Part shown: one piece after another, positions 1 through 8,065 of the stretch | How the letters are laid out: each line of letters opens with the position of its first letter | How positions within the stretch are numbered: position 1 is the stretch's first letter | Assembly: GCA_946481695.1 (NCBI GenBank) | Contig: CAMLON010000012.1 | Coordinates: 1-46,570 of the forward strand | Direction: 5' to 3' | Source of the DNA: an uncultured Bartonella sp. | Lineage (GTDB): Bacteria > Pseudomonadota > Alphaproteobacteria > Rhizobiales > Rhizobiaceae | DNA: 46,570 nucleotides | The notes under the pieces: generated by a model | The model's database searches: none | Seen by the model: only the letters and a program-made list of their open reading frames with translations | Told to the model about the DNA's origin: nothing | Position numbers and translations under genes: made by a program

Positions 1-1124
1 CGATTTTCTACCCGTCGTGCCTGAGGTGCCGAACGGGGAACACGAAATGCCGTTGTGCGATTGTCGTACCCCCAATGGAGATTGACCGGCGCCGAAAGAT
101 CCGGCACCAAACGGCGATAGGAATTGACATAAGGCGCAAGCATAACCATTGCACTTGCCATATGTTTTTGTAAGCCCCCCAGAAAATACCGGAAGGCTTC
201 ACTTTCACTTCCATCCGCGCGGGTAAAAATATTGTTTCCCGTCTTCACGTCGACAATAGATTGATGGATATGCATGGCCGAACCCGGCTGACCCTCTATG
301 GGTTTGGCCATAAAGGTTGCATACATATCATGCTTGAATGCCGCCTCCCGAATGGTGCGCTTGAACAGAAAAACCTGATCGGCGAGTTCGATCGGATCAC
401 CGTGACGCAAATTGATCTCGAGCTGGCCTGCCCCTTCTTCATGGATCAATGTGTCGATTTCCAAGCCTTGCGCTTCGGAAAAATGGTACATGTCGTCGAT
501 CAATTCATCGAATTCGTTAACACCGGCAATAGAATACCCCTGCCCTCCACCGATTGCGCGACCGGAGCGGCCAACGGGTGGTGTCAACGGATAATCCGGA
601 TCAGGATTTTTCTGGACAAGATAAAATTCGATTTCCGGTGCCACTACCGGCTTCAACCCCAACTTTGTGTATGCTTCCACCACATTGCGCAAAACATTGC
701 GCGGCGTAAATTCCACCCTTTTGCCTGTCTGGTAGACAATATCACAAATAACCTGTGCGGTCGGATCGTCTTCCCAAGGAACAACGCTTAAAGTTGCAAG
801 ATCGGGCTCCAGCCGCAAATCGCCATCATCGGCAGGATAATGGAAACCGTTGCCATCCTCGGGATAATCGCCGGAAATCGTCGCCATAAACACAGCTGAT
901 GGCAGAGCAAGCGACGTATCGGAAGTAAACTTGTTTGACGGCATCATTTTGCCACGTGCGACACCTGCCTGATCGGGTGTGATACATTCAATGTCTTCAA
1001 TACCGCGAAAAGCGAGCCACTCCGACGCTTCTTTCCAATTTTTCACGCCATAAATATTCTTGAGATAAGCGTGCTGTATTTTTGTATTTTTGTCTTTTGT
1101 CTTTTCTGTTTTTTTCACAGTCAT
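1..1124 (-). CDS. Glutamine synthetase family ligase (PuuA/GlnT-like), 3' end outside window
   Basis: ATP-dependent glutamate-amine ligase family, cytosolic. Glutamine synthetases join glutamate with ammonia; the PuuA branch uses putrescine or other amines. I translated the minus strand from the ATG at 1122-1124 and it stays open to the window edge, giving about 374 residues and lacking the C-terminal end. Visible family motifs are IEFYLV (first metal-ligand strand), GAGQLEINLRHGDP, the HIHQS segment, and NLHWGYDNRTTAFRVP, the family's nucleotide/glutamate-binding loop. The N-terminal region (WLAFRGIEDIECITPDQAG) is typical of the non-GlnA subfamilies, so I do not call it glnA; the substrate amine cannot be read from this sequence. 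It is a lone gene on this side, with two adjacent inverted repeats upstream (1181-1215) that may be operators. Confidence 0.85.
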   Translation of the reverse strand, partial: MTVKKTEKTKDKNTKIQHAYLKNIYGVKNWKEASEWLAFRGIEDIECITPDQAGVARGKMMPSNKFTSDTSLALPSAVFMATISGDYPEDGNGFHYPADDGDLRLEPDLATLSVVPWEDDPTAQVICDIVYQTGKRVEFTPRNVLRNVVEAYTKLGLKPVVAPEIEFYLVQKNPDPDYPLTPPVGRSGRAIGGGQGYSIAGVNEFDELIDDMYHFSEAQGLEIDTLIHEEGAGQLEINLRHGDPIELADQVFLFKRTIREAAFKHDMYATFMAKPIEGQPGSAMHIHQSIVDVKTGNNIFTRADGSESEAFRYFLGGLQKHMASAMVMLAPYVNSYRRLVPDLSAPVNLHWGYDNRTTAFRVPRSAPQARRVEN

Positions 1125-1826
1125 AAAACACCAAATTGAAATGTGTATCGTCTATCAATATTAACTATCAATTCTGAAAAATTGTGACGGGCACAATCGT
1201 TTGTCAACCTGACAATTGCCTTTCAATCGCCTTGCATCGAACCATGAGGACCAATTATAACCTACTATAATTTATTGTTGCCGTCTTGCCTGAAGCTGAC
1301 CCTGTCAACATTGCCCTTCACTTCCCAATTGCCACCGGCAATCCGGCGCTTTGTGCAAACCTGCGCTCTGTGCAATCTGGCGAGAAAAATACTTTTTCTT
1401 GAAGCAAAGGACCTTTAAAACGACTCGTTAATAGGCGTTCAACTGTTTCAACGCCCGCTTGCCTATTCAAAAATCCTGACTTTTTTCCATTCTCCTGGCG
1501 GCAAATCGTTATCCCGCATTTTCTCGCTGACATGAATTGCGGTTGTCGAAAATTGGGAGATTCCCGAAATATCATTATTCGTCGAAGAGGTTATCTCAGG
1601 ACAGATCAAAAACCGGCCTTCACATTTTCATTTTCACTGTTCGTTTAAAGGCGCTCGTCGCAATCAAAAACGTATTCGCGCTTTTTAAACAGGGCTTTCG
1701 TTTCCGACCAATCAAAAAAATTCGACGCATAAAAGCGACGTCTTTCCATTATCGATAAAAATATGAGGAGATACAAAAAGCGTAAAGCTTCAATCAGACT
1801 GAAGAAATAAGAAAGCTTGAAGGGAA
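1125..1826. other. Intergenic region, 0.7 kb, no convincing gene
   Basis: This stretch lies between the glutamine-synthetase-like gene and tRNA-His. Short open frames on both strands around 1318-1758 overlap each other, have no ribosome binding site and resemble no family. The only structured sequence I see is the pair of inverted repeats at 1181-1215 and a short imperfect tandem repeat near 1345-1380 (GCGCTTTGTGCAA / GCGCTCTGTGCAA). Confidence 0.5.
1181..1215. promoter_or_regulatory. Two adjacent inverted repeats upstream of the glutamine-synthetase-like gene
   Basis: ATTGTG-N5-CACAAT (1181-1197) is followed by TTGTCA-N3-TGACAA (1201-1215). Both are perfect dyads of 6-bp arms, 57 to 91 bp upstream of the ATG at 1124. 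The second has the form seen for many GntR/FadR-type operators. Operator function is inferred from position and symmetry only; no regulator gene lies nearby. Confidence 0.4.
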
Positions 1827-1903
1827 TGGTACGGTTGGTGGGAGTCGAACCTACGACCTCTGGTGCCACAAACCAGCGCTCTAACCAACTGAGCTACAAC
1901 CGC
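1827..1903 (-). tRNA. tRNA-His (GTG)
   Basis: On the minus strand the cloverleaf reads acceptor GCGGTTG / CAACCGT, D-arm GCTC...GAGC, anticodon stem CTGGT / ACCAG with loop TTGTGGC (anticodon GTG), T-arm GTAGG / CCCAC with loop TTCGACT, discriminator A73 and encoded CCA. The universal G-1 of tRNA-His is not paired: the first base pair is G1-U72 with A73. This is the alphaproteobacterial variant served by an altered histidyl-tRNA synthetase. Confidence 0.95.
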
Positions 1904-2327
1904 ATCGTCAGAATTAAACATTCTGACGGGTGACATACGGAAGATCGAACAATTTTGCAAGTGCCTAAGCGCATTTAAACTCTATTTATTGGCATTTTCA
2001 GTCGTTTTTGTTTTGCCAAACTTCAAAAGTCCTGAAATTTTTGCTTGTCTATGTGACCGCGCTTATAAACTTGACAATGCATGCGGATTAAAACAAGCGC
2101 AAAATACGTCTCTTTTCTTCTATAGAAAACTTGCAATCAACAGTTTTCCAAAACCGTATTTTTTACCTGTCGCAGTGTTATTGAAAAAACCGCTTCGCAC
2201 TTTTCAGGCACTGCTTGGGCACTTTTGGGGAACCTGAGTTTTTAGTAAACGCGGTTCTTATCCCAAAACCGTTTCACACTTTTGGGGAACCGCTTGGTGT
2301 GCCCCTAATCAGGGATTTTGTGTGCCC
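1904..2327. other. Intergenic region with hairpin and duplicated pyrD tail
   Basis: No supported gene in these 424 bases; the open frame 1989-2237 lacks a ribosome binding site and family character. The right half contains two copies of CACTTTTGGGGAACC (near 2220 and 2278), a long imperfect hairpin at 2251-2293, and a tandem 23-bp repeat that extends into pyrD. Confidence 0.5.
2251..2293. repeat. Imperfect long inverted repeat downstream of pyrD
   Basis: Arms GCGGTTC / GAACCGC (2251-2257 and 2287-2293) continue inward as CCCAAAA / TTTTGGG with a small asymmetric bulge. The position, just past the pyrD stop codon on the minus strand, suits a transcript-end structure, but no T-run follows on either strand, so a classical intrinsic terminator is not shown. 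Confidence 0.45.
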
Positions 2328-2343
2328 CTAATCAGGGATTTTG
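2298..2343. repeat. Tandem 23-bp direct repeat covering the pyrD stop
   Basis: Two identical adjacent 23-bp units, 2298-2320 and 2321-2343, each built around GTGCCCCTAATCAGGGATTT. The right unit contains the last codons of pyrD (K-I-P-D-stop) and the left unit is an extra copy just beyond the stop. Perfect identity suggests a recent slippage or duplication event. Confidence 0.8.
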
Positions 2344-3416
2344 CGGTTGGCCCATTCATTCAAAGACAGGTCGCGATACTCCCCTATCTTTTTCGCACCA
2401 TCATCTTCCATGATTCCAATCACATTTTTCAAAATGCGTCTCGCAAGCCCTGCACCCTCAAAAACCATCGCACTATAAAGTTCGACAAGATCGGCACCGG
2501 CTTTAATTTTTTCGAGTGCTGTTTTCTCGTCATAAACGCCGCCAACACCGATAATTGCTTTTTTCTGCTGTATTCTCTTGCGCATCTTTGCAAGAACAAT
2601 TGTCGAGCGTTCAAATAACGGCTTTCCGGAAAGCCCGCCCGATTCGCTCCTGAAGCTTTTATTTTCAAGATCGGTTCTTGAAAGAGTTGTATTGGAAACA
2701 ATAAGCCCGTCAACATCGGAGTCGAGAAGCTCGGCGGCAACATCATCAAGCCCTTCTTCAGTCAAATCAGGTGCTATCTTTAAAAAGACCGGAACATGAA
2801 CGCCCGTCTTCTGCTTTTCTTCCGCTCTTGCGCCGCTTACCGACAAAAGCAATTCTCTCAAACTGTCACGGGCTTGCAAATTCCGCAAACCCGGTGTGTT
2901 TGGTGAAGAGATATTGATAGTAAAAAAGCTTGCAACATCATAGAAACAATGAACACCGCGCGAATAGTCGAGAATACGATCATCCGAATCCTTGTTCGCG
3001 CCGATATTGACCCCGATAATACCCTGCTTTTTGCGCATGGCGAGACGTTTGTGAGCGGCCTCATGCCCCTCATTGTTAAACCCCATGCGATTGATCACCG
3101 CCTCGTCTTCACAGAGACGAAAGAGGCGGGGTTGCGGGTTGCCCGCCTGCGGGCGCGGCGTGATTGTACCGACTTCGCTAAAGCCGAAGCCCAAGTGCAA
3201 TAATTGATCGGGAACTTCCGCATTTTTATCATATCCGGCGGCCAAGCCTAAAAAATTCGGGAATTCCATTCCGGCAATATTCACGCCCAAACGTTGGTCA
3301 TGGATTTTAGGCCCCGAAGTGAAGCCCATCTTCAATGCAAGAATAGAAAGCTTGTGGGCATTTTCCGGTGACAGGCAAAAAACCAACGGGCGTAATAAAG
3401 AACGATAGAGGTTCAT
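2328..3416 (-). CDS. pyrD: Dihydroorotate dehydrogenase (quinone), class 2
   Basis: Membrane-associated FMN enzyme that oxidises dihydroorotate to orotate with quinone as acceptor, step four of pyrimidine synthesis. At 362 residues it has the class 2 length. Visible features are the N-terminal helical region ([16 protein letters not shown]) that reaches the membrane quinone, [12 protein letters not shown], the catalytic-serine loop [39 protein letters not shown] and the phosphate-binding IIGVGGV. The ATG (3414-3416) overlaps the stop of the upstream DUF952 gene by four bases (ATGA), so the two genes are probably co-translated. The last 23 bases are duplicated directly after the stop codon. 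Confidence 0.97.
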   Translation of the reverse strand: MNLYRSLLRPLVFCLSPENAHKLSILALKMGFTSGPKIHDQRLGVNIAGMEFPNFLGLAAGYDKNAEVPDQLLHLGFGFSEVGTITPRPQAGNPQPRLFRLCEDEAVINRMGFNNEGHEAAHKRLAMRKKQGIIGVNIGANKDSDDRILDYSRGVHCFYDVASFFTINISSPNTPGLRNLQARDSLRELLLSVSGARAEEKQKTGVHVPVFLKIAPDLTEEGLDDVAAELLDSDVDGLIVSNTTLSRTDLENKSFRSESGGLSGKPLFERSTIVLAKMRKRIQQKKAIIGVGGVYDEKTALEKIKAGADLVELYSAMVFEGAGLARRILKNVIGIMEDDGAKKIGEYRDLSLNEWANRKIPD

Positions 3417-3760
3417 GGCAAAACCTCGCTGAAATGGAATATGCCTTTCCCGTCGGCTTCAAACGGACTGACACCGACAACAGCTTCAAGTGATAACTCA
3501 CCATAAAGATGGGGGAAAAACGCGTCCCCGCGAGACACTTCATAACGCAGCGCCTCTTCATCAAGCTCATCTTCATCAACGGCTACAAGCAAGAGATTCT
3601 TTTGCTCTTTGAAATGTTTATTTGCCGTTTCTGCCACCTGTTCGCCCGTTGAAAAATGTATAAAACCGTCGGCAATATCAACTGCAGCACCGGGAAAAAC
3701 ACCCGTTTCCTCGGCTTTTTTCCATTCGTCTTTCGACACAATCTTATAAATCAAGGCCAT
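3413..3760 (-). CDS. DUF952 family protein
   Basis: Small cytosolic protein of about 115 residues from the start MALIYK; a longer version from 3778 would add six residues (MLGSKD), but the internal ATG begins where family members begin. Family marks are [29 protein letters not shown] and the C-terminal [12 protein letters not shown]; homologues share this IYKI...GFIHFST...PHLYG pattern. No enzymatic activity is established for the family, so I give no function. It is first in a two-gene unit with pyrD (4-base overlap), an arrangement that suggests joint expression rather than a shared pathway. Confidence 0.85.
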   Translation of the reverse strand: MALIYKIVSKDEWKKAEETGVFPGAAVDIADGFIHFSTGEQVAETANKHFKEQKNLLLVAVDEDELDEEALRYEVSRGDAFFPHLYGELSLEAVVGVSPFEADGKGIFHFSEVLP

Positions 3761-3871
3761 ATCTTTCGAGCCTAACATTCTTACCCCGCCAGACGTAAGC
3801 GCCCACGAGACGGGAAATATTCTTATTCATCCCTATATAAAAGATGTGAGAGTTTCAACCAAGGAATAAAA

Positions 3872-4267
3872 ATGTCGACTTTTCTAAAAACACTTGTTCT
3901 GGCATCCTTCTGCACCATCGGTTTGACAACAATCGGATCCGCATCCGATCATCGTTTCGAATTTCAAAAAGTCGATGATGGTTATTTGCGTTTTGATGGC
4001 GATACCGGCAGCATCGACAAATGTCTTGATAAAGACGGAAAAATAACTTGCGCTATTTCGAATGACGATCGCGCACGCTATGAACAGGAAATCAAGACGT
4101 TGAAAGATAAAATTGCCGAACTTCAACAAAATGAAGCCAAAACGAGCCTGCCCAGCAAACAGGATATGGATCAGGCTTATGACACAATGAAATATTTCTT
4201 CGACAAGTTTAAAAACGACTTCAAAAATAACGAAACTGCCCCCGATAATGGCGCTGATAAACTTTAA
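3872..4267 (+). CDS. Small exported coiled-coil protein, rhizobial conserved type
   Basis: A 131-residue protein with an N-terminal signal peptide (hydrophobic stretch about residues 5-20, cleavage plausible after GSA) and then a short domain, FDGDTGSIDKC...ITCAI, with a conserved cysteine pair. From about residue 68 there is a charged alpha-helical coiled coil (RARYEQEIKTLKDKIAELQ). Rhizobial genomes encode similar small periplasmic proteins with a 'DTTTG...C...C...E..L' pattern, which I recognise only in outline. It is probably periplasmic, with the cysteines able to form a disulfide. ATG at 3872 follows AAGGAATAAAA, a fair ribosome binding site. It runs the same way as mscL but 155 bp before it. 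Function unknown. Confidence 0.75.
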   Translation: MSTFLKTLVLASFCTIGLTTIGSASDHRFEFQKVDDGYLRFDGDTGSIDKCLDKDGKITCAISNDDRARYEQEIKTLKDKIAELQQNEAKTSLPSKQDMDQAYDTMKYFFDKFKNDFKNNETAPDNGADKL

Positions 4268-4422
4268 ATCCTGAAAATTCCACAATGCTTTTTAGGTCGC
4301 GCAGGAAATAATAATAAAAGTCTTTTCTTATGGTAATCGTGCCATATTTTACGGTCAGAGCATAATCGTCAACGATTATTGCCAGAGTTAAGAACTATCA
4401 ACGACAGGCGAGGAAGAGGCTG

Positions 4423-4836
4423 ATGCTAAAAGAGTTTCGGGAATTTGCACTTAAAGGCAATATGATTGATCTGGCCATTGGTGTTATTATTGGCGGTGCC
4501 TTCGGCGGACTTGTCAATTCGATTGTCAACGATTTGCTCATGCCGGTCATCGGGCTCATCACCGGTGGCATAGATTTCTCCAATATGTTTATCCAACTTG
4601 CCGGTGAAAAACAGACAACCCTTGCGGCAGCGCGTGAAGCCGGTGCCACAATCGCCTACGGTCATTTCATTACTTTGTTCATCAATTTTCTTATCATTGC
4701 ATGGGTATTGTTCATTGTTGTTAAAGCAATCAATGCAATGCATCGTAAAGAGCAGCAAGCACCTGCACCAAAGCCGGTTCCGCGTGACGAAGTATTACTA
4801 ACCGAAATACGCGATCTGTTGGCCGCAAAAAAATAA
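4423..4836 (+). CDS. mscL: Large-conductance mechanosensitive channel MscL
   Basis: Inner-membrane homopentameric tension-gated channel that releases solutes on hypo-osmotic shock. The 137-residue length is normal. The N-terminal helix ([13 protein letters not shown]) leads into TM1 (about residues 15-45, [22 protein letters not shown], with the glycine/alanine-rich pore gate). A periplasmic loop ([11 protein letters not shown]) follows, then TM2 (about 75-100, [23 protein letters not shown]) and the charged cytoplasmic helix ([13 protein letters not shown]). The ATG follows AGGCGAGGAAGAGGCTG. It is a stand-alone gene; proP further right is the other osmotic-stress-type gene here, but the two are not linked. 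Confidence 0.97.
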   Translation: MLKEFREFALKGNMIDLAIGVIIGGAFGGLVNSIVNDLLMPVIGLITGGIDFSNMFIQLAGEKQTTLAAAREAGATIAYGHFITLFINFLIIAWVLFIVVKAINAMHRKEQQAPAPKPVPRDEVLLTEIRDLLAAKK

Positions 4837-5205
4837 GCTCAAAAAAGCGAAAGGTCATACGGGGCAATGTCTGACAATATTTAAAACAAATGTAACAATC
4901 AGCCCGTCAGATTTGCCCCGGAATGTTCCGCAAAGCCGAAAATGTTGAAGTGTGGAATGAGCTTAATGCACCTGCAAGAAAAACAAAATTTTCGATAAGA
5001 AATATGGTTCTCGACACATCAGTGATATTAATGCGGGTCCGATTTTTTCCCTATTTCGAGAGAGCACAATTTTTTCCAATGCCCTTATAATTGAGGCCCC
5101 TGTAAATCATGTGTTTTCAAAAGCTGTGTTTTCATAAATCGGCTTTATTTACACAACCTTTTCGGGCTGGCCTTCTCGATACCGTTTTTCCAAAAGCACG
5201 CTTTC
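4837..5205. other. Intergenic region between convergent mscL and kinase genes
   Basis: About 370 bases between two converging genes. I see no gene, no strong terminator hairpin and no repeat; AT-rich with several T-runs. Confidence 0.45.
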
Positions 5206-7770
5206 TCAGAAATGGTTAACAGGGAAAAACACTTCCACAGTTGTTCCCTGTCCCGGTTTTGATAAGAGAACGAGCCGCCCACCAATTTTTTCGACAAGCC
5301 CTTTTGTTGTCGGAAGGCCAAGACCGGTACCGGTAAACACAGCGTCTCCCGCGCGCCCGTCCTTTCTTGCAACCTGTCCATAGGGCTGAAGGGCGCGCGC
5401 CATTTCTTCCTCGTTCATACCGATACCATTATCGCTCACCGACAATTTCACTAAATTCTTGTCCGTTGAAGAAAGATGCACCACAATTTGACCGCCACTT
5501 TGGGTAAAACGGATAGCATTTGACAAAAGATTGAAAATAATTTGCCTGAATTCCTGCGCATCAATCCTGATTGTCGGTATTTTCGGCGGCATAATAATGC
5601 GAATAATAATGCCGTTTTCGTTTGCCTGATTTTCAAACAACGCAACCGATTTCCTCAATTGCTGGATCACGTCGAAACCCGGCACTAAAGATTGACGGTT
5701 GTCGATTATCTGAGCGCTACTCTGTCCACCTGAATGCGATCTTTCTTCGTAACGCGATTTTGCCTTTTCAAGAAAAGAGTTAACGAGTGACAATATATGT
5801 TTGCCCGAAGAAACAATGTCGCGCAAATAGCCACGGTAACGCTCGTTTTCTATTCGGCCGAAACGTTCTTCCCGCATGATATCGGCAAAGCCGATCATGG
5901 CGTTAAGCGGCGTCCTGATCTCGTGGATGGTTTGTGCAAAAACCTCGTTATCATAGATTGGCTGGCTTTGAGCCGACACATTCGTCATATCGCGCAAAAG
6001 CCCCGCATATCCTTTTTGGTTGGAAAGCGGTACGAGAGTGACGAAAACCCGAATGTCATCACCGCCCTTAGTTTGAATATCGGCCGATTGACCACGGTTG
6101 AATAAGCGTTTTGCTCCACCGCTTTTAAGTGCGGCAAGATAATTATCGATCGCTTCTTCGGATGTCGGGCGGAACAAGCTTTTAAAAGGTTTACCGGTCA
6201 CGTCCTGTCTTTCGTAACCGGTAAGAGCCGACGCGGCTGCGCTAAAACCTTCTATAGAGCCTTCATTATCAAGAAAGACAACACCGTCAGTTGCTGTATC
6301 CAGCAAATTGAGAAGGGAAGACTGTTCGGGGGTAAACTTGCTGTCGCCGGCCAATGTGTCGTTATGAGTTGTTTTATCTGTATTTGCAGCCTTTGAAAGC
6401 GGCCGTGCAACGGCAGGCAATTGTAATTCGCTGCGCAAACGCTCCGCAATTTCACGGAAAGCCGAACGTTCCGAACTGTTCAAAGACGTGTCCTTATCGC
6501 GCTCTTGCGGAGACTGTCCAGCTTGATTTTCTTGCCCCCCAAGAGCCGTTTTGTCTTCATCATCCGGCGCAATATGATCTGGCAACAATTGCGATTGGAT
6601 TATCTCATCTTCAGCCGGCTTTTCCGGCACTGGAGTTAATTCATTCCCGACAGTTGCGACAGAAGCGGCAACCCGATTTCCATTCTCCGGATTTGGCTGC
6701 CTGTCGACCGGAGCCTTCCCTATGCCAAAGCCGCGAAATCCTTCAATTTTTCCATCAAGCGACAAAACAGGAAGACCAGACAAAGAGACTTCCAAATTCG
6801 CGTGTTCTCGTCTAGTTGGAAAAAGAACCACCTCGTCTTGAAAGGTGGTGCATTGCGTAATTTTTTCTTCAAGTTTTAAAAAACCGGCATTTTTATAGTC
6901 ATTATCAAGATCGGCAAGCGAACGCCCAAGCAATTTTTCAGCGTCACCCCCAAGATCATAGAACTCATGGGAAAAATTGATGAACGCACTGTTTTTGTCC
7001 ATTTGCCATGTAAAACGCTCCGGCTTTGCATGTGTCTTCAAGTTGTTCCGATCGTCCGCGTTTTCTTCTATTGCCGTGACATTGAAGCAAAGAACGAGAA
7101 AACGTTGTGGCATTTCGCCAAGGCGAATGGCATTGACCTGTACTTTTCCCCCGTCTTTTTTCATCAAGGTTTTAACGGGTGAAAAACCGTCAATAGAAGA
7201 AAGAAAAATTTGGAGCGCATCGCCGAGTGGCTGAAAATTTCCCGTCTGTGCAAGAATTTCGTTTCCGTCGTCAAAAATAGCCGCCGAAATATCCTTGCCT
7301 TCAAGCCCGACAAGAAGTGCTTCCGGATGAGAACTTAAAAGATTCCGATTTATATCATTTGCCGTTTTGCCCGACCTGTTTGTTTTTCCGGTTGCATGAA
7401 CTTCCGAGGCAAAGATAAACTCTTTCTGTTCGTCTGGCGCAATTTCCCCTTGCGTCTCACTTGATCTATGAGCCCCGCCGGATACTAGTGACAGATTGAA
7501 AGAGCGTTTCCCGCTTTTTCCGCGCAAATGAACCGGACGCCCACTTTTGATGCCATTTTCGATCTGACGTTTAACAGCACTATCGAAAATTTCTTCCCGA
7601 TCAAGTGCATCGGTCAGTGATGAAAAGCCGAAAAATGAAAGAGCAGCACCATCAAGCCACAATAAAACCGATGCGTTGCGGTCAAGCACGAAAGAACACT
7701 TGCCGCTCAAAAAAGCGTTTCTGATTGTACTTTCAGATAGAAAATCCAGAAATGCCAAGGATTGCTCCAC
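5206..7770 (-). CDS. PAS-domain sensor histidine kinase, PdhS/DivJ/PleC-like
   Basis: An 854-residue kinase without clear transmembrane segments, so probably cytosolic. PAS-like regions lie at about residues 15-80, 253-355 and 480-600. A HisKA domain follows with the phospho-acceptor histidine near residue 616 (HEIRTPLNAMIGFADIM), then a complete HATPase: N box NLLSNAIRF, G1 DNGIGM, G2 GTGLGL. The HATPase lid stretch (EEMARALQPYGQV) and the overall layout match the PdhS/DivJ/PleC kinases that control the DivK cell-cycle pathway in Rhizobiales; assignment to one paralogue is not possible by eye. The start codon is a GTG directly after an in-frame TAA, with no obvious ribosome binding site, so translation may begin elsewhere. 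No partner response regulator is adjacent; the upstream neighbour is ftsK, 296 bp away. Confidence 0.85.
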   Translation of the reverse strand: MEQSLAFLDFLSESTIRNAFLSGKCSFVLDRNASVLLWLDGAALSFFGFSSLTDALDREEIFDSAVKRQIENGIKSGRPVHLRGKSGKRSFNLSLVSGGAHRSSETQGEIAPDEQKEFIFASEVHATGKTNRSGKTANDINRNLLSSHPEALLVGLEGKDISAAIFDDGNEILAQTGNFQPLGDALQIFLSSIDGFSPVKTLMKKDGGKVQVNAIRLGEMPQRFLVLCFNVTAIEENADDRNNLKTHAKPERFTWQMDKNSAFINFSHEFYDLGGDAEKLLGRSLADLDNDYKNAGFLKLEEKITQCTTFQDEVVLFPTRREHANLEVSLSGLPVLSLDGKIEGFRGFGIGKAPVDRQPNPENGNRVAASVATVGNELTPVPEKPAEDEIIQSQLLPDHIAPDDEDKTALGGQENQAGQSPQERDKDTSLNSSERSAFREIAERLRSELQLPAVARPLSKAANTDKTTHNDTLAGDSKFTPEQSSLLNLLDTATDGVVFLDNEGSIEGFSAAASALTGYERQDVTGKPFKSLFRPTSEEAIDNYLAALKSGGAKRLFNRGQSADIQTKGGDDIRVFVTLVPLSNQKGYAGLLRDMTNVSAQSQPIYDNEVFAQTIHEIRTPLNAMIGFADIMREERFGRIENERYRGYLRDIVSSGKHILSLVNSFLEKAKSRYEERSHSGGQSSAQIIDNRQSLVPGFDVIQQLRKSVALFENQANENGIIIRIIMPPKIPTIRIDAQEFRQIIFNLLSNAIRFTQSGGQIVVHLSSTDKNLVKLSVSDNGIGMNEEEMARALQPYGQVARKDGRAGDAVFTGTGLGLPTTKGLVEKIGGRLVLLSKPGQGTTVEVFFPVNHF

Positions 7771-8011
7771 CGGTTAAAGAAATGTTAATTCGATCTTTTA
7801 CAGGAAAGAGCAAAAAGTTTCAAAAGGAATCAGAAAGCATCCTTATCGGTCGTTATAAAATTTTTGAAACTTCGGTTGAAAGATATCTTTCAAATATGCT
7901 CGAAACTCGTCAATCACTTCAATGGATTAACCGTCATTTCTTCAGTTCTTTCTATCGATAAACCGTTTCTACCTTTTAGAAAATAACGTTTTTGTCTTTC
8001 TATAGCAAAAA

Positions 8012-8035
8012 GGCGCGGACATAACCGTCTACGCC
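8012..8035 (-). terminator. Intrinsic terminator of ftsK
   Basis: On the minus strand GGCGTAGAC pairs with GTCCGCGCC (one mismatch, one G-U) around a short loop and is followed by a TTTTT run (plus-strand A-run at 8007-8011). It lies about 30 bp past the ftsK stop codon. Confidence 0.7.
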
Positions 8036-8065
8036 TTCTCGCGAATTGGTTAACTCAACCGATTA

